From positions 11,434,001 to 11,498,000 of the forward strand of contig JAVTVX010000035.1 in the NCBI GenBank assembly GCA_033439265.1: a DNA stretch of 64,000 nt. The letters run 5' to 3'. Positions within the stretch are counted from its first letter, which is position 1. The number at the start of each line of letters is the position of its first letter. Made by a program: the position numbers and the translations under genes. Source of the DNA: Dillenia suffruticosa. Its lineage: Eukaryota; Streptophyta; Magnoliopsida; Dilleniales; Dilleniaceae. Positions 35,340 to 47,082 of the stretch are shown here, piece after piece. The notes beneath the pieces were generated by a model. The model was given only the letters and a program-made list of their open reading frames with translations. It had not been told where the DNA came from and did no database searches.

Positions 35340-37560
35340 TGGTACGTGGCACGAGAATTTGTTAGAACGACACAGAGAGCTCTATTTCAAAAGGAGTATT
35401 ACGAGATTAACTGACTATTCCTATTGCTTCTCAGTAGAATGGAGTAGCAAAGATAAGGAATAGGATTTTGTTGGAAATTGTGAGATCTATGATGACGCAG
35501 TTCAATATGTCCGTCTCCTATTGGGGAGATGCTTTTTTGACTGCTATCTACGTCCTCAACCGTGTTTCATTAAAATCCGCAGTCAGTACCCCATTGGAGA
35601 TTTGAACAATGAGATAGCCTGACCTTAACCACTAGTGGTTATGGGGTTGTGCCGCGATTTCTCACATCCAAAAAGTAAGTTAGGCTTGTAAGAAAGTATG
35701 TGTTCTTAGATGAACACATAGAAGATACTGTTATCGAGATCGAGTCTCGTGATACCATATTCGTTGAGAGTGATTTCCCTAAGAGAGGTGAAATCAATCA
35801 GGACTTTACTCTATATGAGATAGATGAGTCTAGTGGCTCGGGGAACCCAGTAGCGAGATACAAGAACCATTACACATCTTGATATCAGTAGGAGTGTTGC
35901 ATCAAAAGGTAAAGAGTTTTTCTCTCCTCATAGGAGTATCGAAGATGCATACTTAAATGTCACTTCTCGATTAAGGTTGAGCCCCTCATTGTGACTCTTG
36001 AGAATAATGAGAAATCTAAAATAGTTCAAGAGGCTCTCGAGCGTCTTGCGAAGGACTATTTTATTGAAGGCCATAGACGAAAAGAAAGAGTCGATAAGAA
36101 TCAACGGGGTCTGAGACCTAGTTGATTTATCTGATGACAAAAGGACTATTGGGAATGAATATGTTTTCAAAATCAAGAGAAAGGTCGACAGATTGATAGA
36201 GAGGTATATAGCTCATCTAGTAACCAAGGGTTACACTTAAACTGAGGGGTGGATTATCGGAAAGTCGTAGTCCAATTTATCTCAATCCGTTCATATTTTA
36301 GTTATTGTCACGAACATGGATTTGGAGTCACACCAGATAGACGTAAAGACTACTTTCCGTAATGGAAGTCTGGATGAGACGATGTACATGGAGCGTCCCT
36401 CTGGGCTCGTTCTAGTAGATTAGGTGAATAAAATCTATTGACTTTAGAAGTCAATATACGACTTAAACATTCATCTAGACGGTGGTACCTGAACTTTCAC
36501 AAGAAGATGAAATCTTATAATGTTATAATAATCGAGAAGAATCATTGTATCTATCTTATACGTTTCGATAACTCTTTAATGTTCATATTCTCATGTGTGG
36601 GTGACATTCTGTTGACTGGAAACAACAAAGAGTATTAATGACCATTGAAATATGATTATTGTTCATGGGTGACACTCAATTCATTCTCGAAATAAAGATT
36701 CAAAAAGATCACTTGAAAATGGTGTTGACTCTTTAACAAAAGTTCTATATCATGTAGATTCTTCAATATTTCGAGATGAGCGATAATAACCCAACAGAGA
36801 CTATATCGCTAAAGGTGAAAACCTGATTCTTGACATATGTCCTAAAATTTAGGAAGAAATAAGGGAGTTGAGCGGAATCCCTTATACCAATATAATGTGC
36901 ATTCTAGTATATGTGATGAGGCATATAGGTGCAATGTATAGTCTAATGTATGCGATGAGGTATATATGACCAAACGTTTATTTTGTAGTCGATCTGGTAT
37001 ATAGGAATCAATCGAATTCTAGAAGGGATCACTGTAGAGCAATGAAAATGATTTTGAGATATCTTATGAGAACTGCGGACCTCTCCATGTGTTACGGATG
37101 AGGTGATTTATATTTTTATTGGGTATTTAGACGCCAACTGGGAGTAATGATCTGGATAAATGCAAACTGATATCAGATTTTATCTTTTTAGAGCAGTAAG
37201 AAGTAAACCTGTATTGTTTTGTGTACGATAGAGACTGAGCTTGTACTATATTCAATTGCAGTTCATGAGAGTGTTTGACTCTAGAAATTTCTAAATGATT
37301 TAGGGGTTGTGGCAGATAGTGAGAGGTCAGCGATGATTATTGTGATAATCTGACCCCCATTGCTAACAATCGAGATCCTAAATATCATAATGAAGCCAAA
37401 CACATTAATATCTGAGACCGCTCTGTGAGAGACACCACCGAGAAGGGAATTGTGACAATATAGTATAGCTTTACACACAACATGATGGCTGATCCCTTCA
37501 AAAAACCCATTGTGAGAGATTCATTTGTGAAACAAGAAATCATTGAATTTAGTGTACTTT
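35340..37560 (+). pseudogene. Copia integrase, reverse transcriptase and RNase H remnants
   Basis: Integrase core end: QNGVAKIRNRILLEIVRSMM, then SYWGDAFLTAIYVLNRV and a PDL..LWGCAA motif (35430-35660). Reverse transcriptase: MDLESHQIDVKTTFRNGSLD..YMERPSG (36310-36410), with the first catalytic aspartate region kept but later motifs broken. RNase H-side sequence: VDLVYRNQSNSRRDHCRAMK and ILRYL (36990-37070). The order and motifs are those of copia pol. Stops and frameshifts occur throughout. Confidence 0.8.
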
Positions 37561-38700
37561 AACATTTCTCATTATGTACTGTTTTTTTATACTTATTGAT
37601 ATATATAACATGCATGTACTATTGGATCACAAGTTTATTTTATGCACTTATTTGTTATCATATATTCTGTAATATCATGTGATAAAAGATGTGTCAGGTA
37701 AATGTAGTCGACTCTCTCACACGAGTGACCACCTCCAACTCTGAGTGAGCGGCGATAAGACGGTTTTTAGTTGTAAGAGACTTTGAGAGTGGCACTGCTA
37801 GAACATAAGTCGCATTGATATGTATTCAAGATGAAATCATCTGCGATATAACTGACATGAAAATACCCACATCCATGTTGTTTGTTAGTAGCTAGGTTTG
37901 AGATTTCAGATATCACCTGTGATTAGTGATATTATCTCTGAGATGCTCTCTCTCAGATCTCTAGATAAAGTTTTATGTGTAGAATGAGTCTTATACATTT
38001 ATAGTGATTAAAGAAATTTGACATATGCCCTTTGAGAGATGGGGAAATAACACTGTGGCACACGTTTCATACTGCGTGTAATGAGACAACCATGGGATAG
38101 TGGGAGTTATTATTTGAGACGATAATGTGATCATAATTTTCGTTCTTACTATGTGAAACCCGAGATCCATTGGATAGGATATCTTGTACTCTTATTACTT
38201 TCGGCTATTTCTAGAAATTTTGGTTTAGGGTTACTATTTTAGTCTGTTTATCTATGGCCCGGAAGATAAATTGAGAACTAAAGGGCAGGTTTAGGAAAGT
38301 AGTTGAATTGAAATTGATAAATTTGAGTTTGGAAAAAGGAAAACCAATCGATATTATATCATTGTATTGTATTCACATGTCAACATGTTATGTTAATACA
38401 TATTGGGGTTCAAACATAATAGTGAATACATAGTCGAGCAAACAATTAGGGATCATTTTCGATGAGGAAAGTGCCTCGATGGATGTAAATACATTGGATT
38501 TAGGGTACATCAAATTATTTTTATACTAACGGTAACTCCTCGATCATCCTAACAGGTATATCAAGAAGTTTTTACTTGCAGGTGTACTCGCCGGTTGGAT
38601 GATGCCCAATCCTGTATGAAAGTCCTGTAGGGTGATGTAATAGATCGCATGAGTTGTGATCTTGTGACGGACATAAATACCCTCATGTGCAAGTAGGATA

Positions 38701-39205
38701 TGTTGGTTTTATATGCTCATTGAGAGGCATTATTCGGATTAGAGATAATGGGTTAACTCTCATTATCTCCATAACTCCCACGTTAACCACCAATAACCCC
38801 CCATTAGCCATAATAACTCCCTCTCTCTCAAGTGTGGTTGGCAACGTGAGTAACAAGAGTGAGAGGTTACTTCTCTACACATCCGTGAGAGAACATTTGC
38901 CATGAGAGAGGTATGGCAAAGGTTTGACACACATTTCTAGAGAGAAAAATTTAAGGGCTGAGAAATTTTTGCGTAGAAAAATTTCTTCAGATATTGGAGG
39001 ATTCACCGGACTCGAGGATCGAGGCATCTTGATATTGCAATGGTTGTTCAATCATGTGATCACCATCCCGACTGGCAATCCGTTCGAGAGATCTCGCGAC
39101 TTAAATTAGATTTTGGAGACCACCCTATCGAGATATTTTTTCAAAAAATTTTGAATTAATTTTCTACGATTCAGCATGTGTATGTTGTATCGATTAAATC
39201 CAACA
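38701..39205 (+). repeat. 3' LTR of copia element
   Basis: 505 bp beginning TGTTGGTTTTATATG and ending AAATCCAACA, the better preserved copy at the termini. Confidence 0.92.
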
Positions 39206-39210
39206 AATAG

Positions 39211-39540
39211 AATAAAAAATTACGTTGAGCATGATATCATAAATATGTGACAAGTGTCGCTATTGAGGGAGTTTCTCGCCTCTTTCTATTTAGTTCTTGC
39301 TATGATATCTTGTCTAGTATACTGAGACAATATTAAGTGTCGGGGATTGAGACAATATTGGATTAGTGTGGTGGAGGGACAGACTCTTGACATGCTAGGA
39401 TGTTTAGTTTGTTTAATGCTTTTGAGAATTTATGTTTACTCTTGACGGATTTTTTATCAAACATTATTAGTTCTTTAAAATCCTCACTTATCTTTTTATG
39501 ATTCTAAGACACGTGAGTACTTATTAACAATTAACAATAT
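39211..39540. other. Spacer between copia element and Helitron-associated region
   Basis: AT-rich, with no frame or repeat recognised. The composition changes to T-rich, GC-richer sequence after about 39560. Confidence 0.35.
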
Positions 39541-40222
39541 AGATATAAGCATGAAAGACCCCTTGCCACCTGGATTTCGTCGTCCTCCAATTGGCGCAGG
39601 GTGATTGGTCGTTGGTGAGGTGGAGCTGATGTGGCCCGTTGTTTCCTTCTTCTGTCTTTTATTATTAACTCTCTTTTTTGTTTTTATTTTTTTTCGTTGT
39701 TTGGTTTTTTCCCTCTTTCTCCTTCCCTTTCTCTTTCTTTTTTTGTTTGTCTTTGTCTGTTGTCAGAGATCTTAATGAACCAGATTTCGTTGTGGATCTC
39801 ACGGAAGACGTGTCTGGAGTGGTTGAGAGGGCTCGTACTCATTGTGATTAGACCTTTGCGTGTTTATTTTTCTTTGTTGTGTCTTATGTTTTCTTCTCTT
39901 CATAAAAGCAGGACGGGTGCTCTCTTTCTTTGTATCTCGCTCTGTGAGTGGGGTGAGTGGATCCGTCCAGTTTCAGGTACTGATTATGGCAGTTTCTCTT
40001 CTCTTCTTCTTCTTCTTCTTCTCTTCGCTGGTGTGATGGTTTGTCTTTGTGTTTCCTTTTAAAGGTCTGATTATAGCGGTTTTCCTTTTCTTCTTCTCTC
40101 TGTTTTGATGGCTTCTCTTTGTCTTTCCTTTTTGAAGGTTTGTCTCTTTGAGTCGTGCGGGACTGTTTGTTTTTCCTTTTAAAGGTTTGTCTCTGTGACT
40201 CGTGCGGGACGTTCGACTTTGG

Positions 40223-40525
40223 CCCTTTTCGTGGTCTTTTTGTGTACACGGTTTGGTGTTGATGGAGATGGCCATTGAGCTTTTCTCTTGCTGTGTTTCC
40301 CAGTGTGGCGAATATATTTATCCTCATCCTTTTTGTTCAAGGTTTGTGCGTTTTTCCCCTGTTTTGGGATGCGTCCCTTTTCGTGGTCTTTTTGTGTCCA
40401 CGGTTTGGTGTTGATGGAGATGGCCACTGAGCTTTTGTCTTGCTGTGTTTCCCAATGTGACGAATATATTTATCCTCTTCCTCTTTGTTCAAGGTTTGTG
40501 CGTTTTTCCCCGTTTTGGGATGCGT
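40223..40525. repeat. Two tandem copies of a 152-bp unit
   Basis: Units start at 40223 and 40375, both with CCCTTTTCGTGGTC and both ending GTTTTGGGATGCGT, with a handful of substitutions and one single-base gap. A recent tandem duplication. Confidence 0.9.
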
Positions 40526-40962
40526 TGCGGAGGTTATTCTTCTCTGTTGTGATGGTTTGCTTTTGCTTTCGGTTTAGAGGTTTGTCTCTCTAGGTGGGGG
40601 GAATGGAGACGTTCAGCTCCGACCTTTTTCTGATTCTTTATGCGATCATATTTTCTATGTTGCTGATGATGCGCGGTCGGGTTTACTGTTGCTATTTTCC
40701 TTTTGTGTTCAGGGTTTGTGTTTATTTTCCCTGTTTTGGGATGTTTGATCCCCTGTTTTGGGATGTTTGGTTTATTTTGATTGGGCTTTGTTTAGCTACT
40801 TCTTGTAGGTGTCTCAGCAGGGAGGGTACGTTGCTGCTTATGGGGTGTTTGCAGAGCTACTGGACGTCCAGAGTGACGGACCGCGCATGGATTTGGTGCA
40901 GGGCTGCCAAGGTGCAGGCTTGTTTCTGCAGCCATTGTGCAGGTGTTAGGCAGACTATAAAT

Positions 40963-41184
40963 GGAGAACCGCATGGACCCGGAGGAGTGGAGAGCTACAC
41001 ACGTGTTGATTCTATAGGGATTGTTCTGATGGCTGGTTAGGTTGCATTGATTAGCTGTGCTTTTCGCGTGGGCTAAGGAACATTGGGATTCGATTGATGT
41101 AAGTTAACCAGCTATCAGAAGCAATCCTCATGGAATCAACAGGTTTGTACCTCTGCACTTCACCGGCTCCGTGGGTGGTTCTCC
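40963..41184. repeat. Imperfect inverted repeat, arms of about 80 bp
   Basis: The left arm (40963-41040, beginning GGAGAACCGCATGGA) is complementary to the right arm (41104-41184, ending GTGGGTGGTTCTCC). Shared phrases include GTTGATTC(T/C)AT and GGCTGGTTA/TAGCTGGTTA. The spacer is about 63 bases. Transcripts would fold back into a long hairpin. Confidence 0.8.
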
Positions 41185-41519
41185 AGGGCGTTGTCATATC
41201 CGGGATCTTGCAGTATTGCCTGCTCCTGTAGTTGCTTTTTATGTTAGAATTTAGTATTGTGTCCTGGTTTAAGAGATGTGGTCTTGCCGTTGATGGTTTT
41301 CGGGTATTTTGTGTGCTAAAAAATTGTGGCCAAAACATTGTCTGGCGGAAGAATTCTTCAATGAAGGCAAGAAATGAAAACGACAAATCTTATGCTCTGA
41401 CAATCTTTATTAGTTTATTTCTTCCGAAGGAACTGTACGATCTGCCTAGGATATTTGGCGTTCGGCGACAGAGCGATAGAAGCATAGCATTGTACGGATA
41501 TCAATTTTTCCTGTGTAAC

Positions 41520-43470
41520 AGGACTGTATGGTTTTGCTGTGCAGCTGAGCATGCTGAGCAGAACCGCGTTGTTCTGCGCAAAACGGAAACATGTGGCTTG
41601 GTGCATAGCAGAACTATGGTTCCGCTATGCGGCAGAACTATGTGGTTCTGCGAGGCAGCTGAACTAACCTCGTGAAGGAGAACAAGACGGTTCTACTGTG
41701 TGCCCGAACTTTTCCGTCGTGCTCTGTGGTAACGGTAAAACAATTTTTCCCCCGAGGTCTCGGGACAGGAATATTAATGTTGAAAAAAAATGGAAGTTTG
41801 GCGTGAGAGAATTCATGGGAGAAAGGAACTGAAGATATATTTAAAAAAAAAAGGCAACAATTGGTTAAAAAATCTTACATCTTTTGTGTTGTGGTCGAAT
41901 TTGCTGTGAAGATATTAATGTTCACAGGCTTAGATATTTGATAGGCAAGAAAATCCACGAAGGAGAGGAATTTAAGCTAAGAAACAAATAATTGCAAGGT
42001 TATTTAAAGATCCAACAAAATAAACTGCTCTGATGTTGTGTTCGGATTTAAAGAAGGATGTAATTTTAAGATTGTTGTTATCGATGGATTGATTGCTCCT
42101 GGCGTTCTGCTACATGGTGGAACGAACTGTTCTGCTGTGTAGCAGGGCCTATGCAGCGAACGGTGTGGTTCTGCTACGTAGGATGGTATTAAAAATGCTA
42201 CGAAGATAATAATCTTGTAAGGATTTGATATTTAATGAGCGAGGGATTTCATGAAGGATCAAAAGTAAAAATATAAAAAACGATTGCGTAAATTCGAAAA
42301 TTATTTACAAAAGAGGACTGCGCGCTTCTGCGGTGTGGAACTACGGGGTTCTGCTAGATGGCAGAACCTACCATTCTGTGCTATAGTAGAACAAGACGTT
42401 TCTGTCATATAGCGGAACATTCCGAGCAGAACCATGAGGTTGTGCTGCGTGCATGGCAGAACTCTGTGGTTCTGCTGTTCGGCAGGATGACGTGGTTCTG
42501 CGACGTAGCAGAACTAACTTTCCCAGGAAGAACGATGTGGCCCTGCTGCATAGCAGGACTCGGAAGGAGGACGGCATTGTTCTCCTGTCCAGTAGAACCA
42601 TGTGGTGGGGATTGCATACTGTAGCTTTGCAAAGCTACGTTGCGCTGTGTATCATCAGGTTCTGCTATGCGGTGTATGGCGTTGTTCTGCGATGTAACAT
42701 AACTAACCTTCCCAGGAAGAACGATGTGGCCCTGCTGCATAGCAGGACTCGGAAGGAGGACGACGTTCTTCCCCTGCCTAGCAGAACCGTGTGGTAAGGT
42801 CATGAATTTCTGCCGCGTAGCTGATTCTTGGTTTTTTTTAAATCCTTTTGGCCCATTTTTTTTGCTCGTGTTGATCCTTCGTTGTTCGATGAACAAAGCA
42901 TCTTGATGGCAAAAGGAAGCAGGCCTCATTATCAAAGTACCGGCCTTCACTGACAGACGGTCGATTGGAAAAATGGGGGGATTTTCATTGTGATGAACGA
43001 TGGTTCTGCACATGGCAGAATTATATGATCCGCTTTGCAGAACGACGTGTTGTACGCATGGCAGGACTGTTTGCCTCTGGATCGCAGGATTGCATGGTGT
43101 AGGACTAGATGATTCTGCTATGCAAAACGACCTTGTTCTGCACATAACAGGACACCGTGATTCTGTCAACGTGGTTCTGCACGTATCAGGGCTTTATACT
43201 TATGCATGGCACCTTGTTATCCGGGTTCGCCGATTTTTTTTTTTTTTTTTAAATTAGATTATCAATTTGTAACATAGAAGGTGAAAATATTAAATGATGA
43301 GTCAACACAGGATTTTGGTTACAACCGAATCAAGTGGTTCCGCGCAATGCAGAACTAGATGGTTGGCCTCGCAGTACCGTGTGGTTCTGTGCAATGGCTG
43401 CTCTGGATGACTCAGGGTAGTTCTGCTCTGAACATGAAGAACACCGTGGTTGCTACCGCACAACCACCGT
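41520..43470. repeat. GTTCTGC/GCAGAAC repeat cluster 1
   Basis: GTTCTGC and its complement GCAGAAC alternate every 10-20 bases through 41520-41710, 42100-42180, 42320-42810 and 43000-43470, often paired as CAGAACNNNNNNGTTCTG. A segment of about 112 bp is duplicated at an offset of 189 bp (42495-42606 and 42684-42796). The array runs straight into helicase coding sequence at about 43473. The 254-codon minus-strand frame at 42405-43169 is an artefact of this repetition. Confidence 0.8.
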
Positions 43471-43472
43471 GG

Positions 43473-44796
43473 TTGGCCGCATCTATACTTCCAGGAGGTC
43501 GAACTGCACATTCTAGATTCAAGATACCCTTGGATTTCTCAAAAGTCAAAACCTGTCAGTTAAGTAAACAAAGTTGCGTTGCTAGACTAATTATTGAATC
43601 AAGACTGATCTTGTGGGATGAAGCATCAATGGCGAAAAGACAATCCATTGAGGCATTTAATGATTTGCTTAAAGATCTAATGGATTGCGAAATCCCCTTT
43701 GGAGGAAAAGTTGTTGTATTTGGTGGAGATTTTAGGCAAACATTGCCAGTCATAGAACAGGCTTCTAGACAGGTTCTGATTGACTCAAGCCTTTTAAATT
43801 CACTTTTATGGAAAGATATGTATAAATTAGCATTGAAACAAAATATGAGAGCTCTTTCAGATCCACAATTCTGTGATTTCTTACTGAGGATCGGTGAAGG
43901 GAAAGAACCAACTGACGTAAACGGAGAGGTCACACTTCCTTCTAATATTGTAATACCATATACTGATAGAAATGAGTCTTTAGACAGGTAATCCGTTCTT
44001 ATCTACGCTGACAACCAATGACACAATATTATATTAATAATGATGTTTTCTATTTTCAACCTATCTGTTTTCGTTTGCAACAGATTGATACAATATGTTT
44101 TTCATGACATGACACTCTATTCTGATGATCCTTATGAGACGATAAATAGATGCATTCTTGCTCCCAAGAATACTTCTGTTCATGAACTTAACAAACTTAT
44201 AATCGAAAGATTTCCTGAAGATCTGTACACCTACATAGCATCAGATAGGACTATTGACGAACGCCATCAGGGAGATTATGAAGACTTTTTAAACAGCCAA
44301 AATCCAAGAGGTCTACCGTCTTATAGATTATCACTTAAAAAAAAACGGTCCTGTTATGCTGCTCAGAAATTTGAATCCAACAAAAGGCCTCTGCAATGGA
44401 ACCAGACTGATATGCAAGGAATTAGGACGCTATTCTATTTCTGCTGAGATTGCTTGTGGCCAGTACACAGGAAAAACAGTTTTTATCCCTAAAATCCCAC
44501 TGCAGACCTCTGACAATGAAAGAAACGGAATTCCTTTCATAAGAACACAATTCCCTGTTCGATTATGCTTTGCCATGACAATCAACAAATCTCAAGGACA
44601 AACATTGGATTATGTTGGAATATATATACGAGAACCTGTTTTCTCTCATGGTCAGTTCTATGTTGTGTTATCTAGAGCTAGATCAGTTGATGCGATTAAG
44701 GTACTGATAGTTCCTGGAACATTTGCTGGTGTAAAATTCGATGGGAAAACAAGAAATGTTGTGTTTACTGAAGTATTTGCTTTTGCTAATTTATAG
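43473..44796 (+). pseudogene. Helitron PIF1-like helicase, C-terminal half, frameshifted
   Basis: Homology begins abruptly with LAASILPGGRTAHSRFKIP, then the Walker B-type ILWDEASM, then VVVFGGDFRQTLPVI (motif III). A 96-bp GT-AG intron (43988-44083) joins ESLDR to LIQYVF in frame. Exon 2 runs through a YRLSLKKK segment, where a run of nine A (44337-44345) has one base too many; the next frame continues at once with PVMLLRNLNPTKGLCNGTR and reaches FAMTINKSQGQTLDYVGIYI (motif V) and YVVLSRARS (motif VI) before TAG. The enzyme would unwind DNA during rolling-circle transposition. Walker A and all upstream parts are missing. Confidence 0.9.
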
Positions 44797-44919
44797 ATTT
44801 CATGATTCAGGTATATATAATTTTTTTTTTTTGCTCTTATTTGGTTGTTTTTCCTCAATATCATATCCTAACATTTTTTGTTATTGTTTCTTCATTTTTT
44901 TCAACATATACAGTTGTTC

Positions 44920-45052
44920 TATCATAAAAGATATCACTCCTAATACGCAAAACTGGGCTTGGAAAACAACGGTCCACGAAAAACAACATGTTGCAACATC
45001 GATAAACACCATAACGAAGAATGAAATGTGCATTTTGATGAATTCAGAGGTA
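44920..45052 (+). pseudogene. Possible RPA-like (OB-fold) exon downstream of helicase
   Basis: After a CATATACAG acceptor the frame gives IIKDITPNTQNWAWKTTVHE, resembling the start of plant replication protein A-like OB folds (I-x-D-[IL]-x-P-x4-W), and it ends at a GAATTCAGAG|GTACGG donor. Plant Helitrons often encode an RPA-like protein next to the helicase. Only this segment is convincing, and the following exons were not resolved. Confidence 0.4.
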
Positions 45053-46806
45053 CGGATGTTAATTTTAGACTATTTTTAAAAACAAGACCTTATCATATCT
45101 TTTTCTAACTTTTTATTATTTTCATAGGCTTGCATTTTCCTGATTTAATGTTTTTGCGATCAAGAACCTATTATGTATTTTTACAAGTTTAGATTTTTGC
45201 CATAGAGTGTTTACACTTTTGTTATCATCGGATAATATTTACTTGGATAAAATATCATAATATATTACCTAAGTTTTTTTTTTCACTTTGAAGATGGGAA
45301 CTCATCCAAGACAAACCTCTGTTTTTTCCAAACAAACCAACCATTACTTCTTCTTTCTATGATATGATAACTTCATTGTTCTACTTTGCTTATTTCAGAA
45401 ACAACACTTTCTTCGTCCACAACCAACACTTAGCCATTTCATCAGTTTAATGACATGCAAAAAAGTGGCCTAAATAGGAGGGAACCTTCCCAACCCACAC
45501 AACTTAATGTTCCCAGAAAATAAAAACTTAACTCAGCCCCTACTATTTGAAGAAGACACAGAGGAAGCATCACCATTATGTATTCCATCGGATCGATTAT
45601 TTCTAAGTTTTACCTACTAATACTCTATAATCACTGATTAGTTCCTATTTGTTATTTTTTTTGTTAAAACATTTTTGAGCAAAATTATTAATGTGGCAGC
45701 ATTCACTTTCACCGTCCGGATACATAAAACGGATGTTCCAATAGGGGCATGTAAAACTTTTTCAGAGACAGGTCAAATCGAACAAAAAAAAATCCAAAAA
45801 AATGTCTTCACGAGTTACTACAAAACAAAATAAAAGGCAGAGAGCTCACGAGTTACTGCAGAACATAATATATTCTTTGCTTTACAGCTTCTTGTTATTC
45901 GTCCTAATCCTTTCTACTACCTAGGCTTGATAATTTATTGCAACGTTTCTTCTTCAGGACCGAACAAGAAAAATATCACCACTAAAACAACAAACGGTGT
46001 GTTGTAACTCCTTGAATGAAAAAAAAACCAATGGCTTTTCTTTCAAATCCGCAGAATGCTTATTTACAATCGTGCTGCTTTTTCCTACGCTGCAGGAAAG
46101 ACAGGTATCTACTTTTAGTCTGGCACGTTTTGTATCATTCATTTAGCTTTTATCGGCTTATGTAAACCAGAAGATAACATCTCTTGAATCTCTTTACCTA
46201 AAAAACGCAGGTTTTACCTGTACAATTTCGGATGCTATTGGAGCGGCACAGCCAAAATAGAATAACATTCAAGCATGGAATGCGTAATTGGCTCTTTCGT
46301 CTCACAAACAACCTCTATGAAGATGCCCCAACCTAGATAGTAATCTTATTAAAGAACACCACGCCTTATTTCTTAGACACGCTGGAAATCTTGTCTTTGA
46401 TGTCATCCATTTCTGTGAATTCCAAAAACAAGTTTACCTAAGCTGGACAACTTCGTTACCCACTTTTCTGGAAGAGCAAGGTTTCAGATATTTAAAACTT
46501 TCCTTTATTAATCATGATACCGTATGTATATATATGGAAATATATATATATATATATGTATATCTTCATATTAATCATTTAATTGAATACTAATCTGCAG
46601 GACAACAGGATTGTTCCCTATTGAAAGAAGTCGTTTCTACATCATTGAAAGCTGATTGTGTTCAGGATATTTCCGATTCTGTGTGCTTTTATCAAGCATT
46701 TTCTGCGGCCGATCCATATAAATTAGTAATACATATCTCCTTTTATAATTCATCACCTACCCCTCTTCATATTGACATTTTCCTTCTTTCCCTTTTCAAT
46801 GATCAG
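45053..46806. other. Helitron interior, unresolved exons
   Basis: Plus-strand fragments bounded by plausible acceptors (TTATTTCAG near 45399, TTCTTCAG near 45958) may be further exons of the RPA- or B3-like gene, but frames are broken. A segment near 46380-46480 reads AGNLVFDVIHFC..LSWTTSLPTF, faintly B3-like. A TA microsatellite lies at about 46533-46560. Confidence 0.3.
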
Positions 46807-47082
46807 GAAATACCTCCATTCATCAACTATTTTATTAATGGTGAAAAAACTCCGTCCCTGATTTTGAAGACTGGAACACAATCTCTTGAAGTTGGAATCC
46901 AAGGAACACATATTAAGAAGAACTGGAGCACTTTTGTTCTGAGACATAACCTCAATCATAACGATATCCTTGTTTTCATTCCAGAATCGGAAACAGTATT
47001 TTGTGTTATCATTTTTGATCCCTACGGAGTAGAGAAAATTTTCCCTTGGTATCATACATACTCTGTGTATTCACGAATATAA
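46807..47082 (+). pseudogene. B3-like DNA-binding domain fragment
   Basis: After an acceptor (TTTTCAATGATCAG ending at 46806) the frame reads IPPFINYFINGEK, then SLILKTGTQSLEVGIQG, then NWSTFVLRHNLNHNDILVFI and FCVIIFDPYG. This follows the plant B3 fold pattern: P-x2-F near the start, W-x2-F in the middle, then D-x-L-V-F and a final F-x-V-x-I-F. B3 domains belong to plant transcription factors; inside a Helitron this may be a captured gene fragment. It is not linked to a complete gene. Alternative: an element-specific protein with chance resemblance. Confidence 0.45.

Larger units (their letters stand above)
32850..39210 (+). mobile_element. Full-length, decayed Ty1/copia retrotransposon
   Basis: Two LTRs of about 505 bp (32855-33360, 38701-39205) end in TGTTGG...CCAACA; the 5' copy has point changes in both termini. 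AATAG flanks both sides (32850-32854 and 39206-39210), a perfect 5-bp target duplication. A primer site follows the 5' LTR. Decayed gag, protease, integrase, reverse transcriptase and RNase H appear in copia order on the plus strand, followed by about 1.1 kb of non-coding 3' region before the 3' LTR. Many stops rule out autonomous movement. Confidence 0.92.
39541..41519. other. T-rich, internally duplicated region upstream of the Helitron arrays
   Basis: Contains a 152-bp tandem duplication and an inverted repeat with arms of about 80 bp (both annotated separately), and repeated phrases such as CTGTTTTGGGATG and AAAGGTTTGTCTCT. Open frames of 100-148 codons on both strands are low-complexity and overlap each other, so none is accepted. 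The 5' terminus of the Helitron may lie here; the stretch starting near 39541 (ATAGATATAAGCATGAAAG) is a weak candidate because it lacks the expected 5' TC. Confidence 0.35.

Noticed and set aside
39631..40062. 143-codon plus-strand frame and opposing 147-codon minus-strand frame (39884-40327)
   Set aside because: Low-complexity T-rich DNA gives hydrophobic readings on one strand and lysine/glutamate-rich readings on the other; neither shows a family motif.
42405..43169. 254-codon open frame on the minus strand
   Set aside because: It coincides exactly with the GTTCTGC/GCAGAAC repeat cluster; its repeated peptide pattern simply mirrors the DNA repeat and a competing plus-strand frame exists over the same bases.
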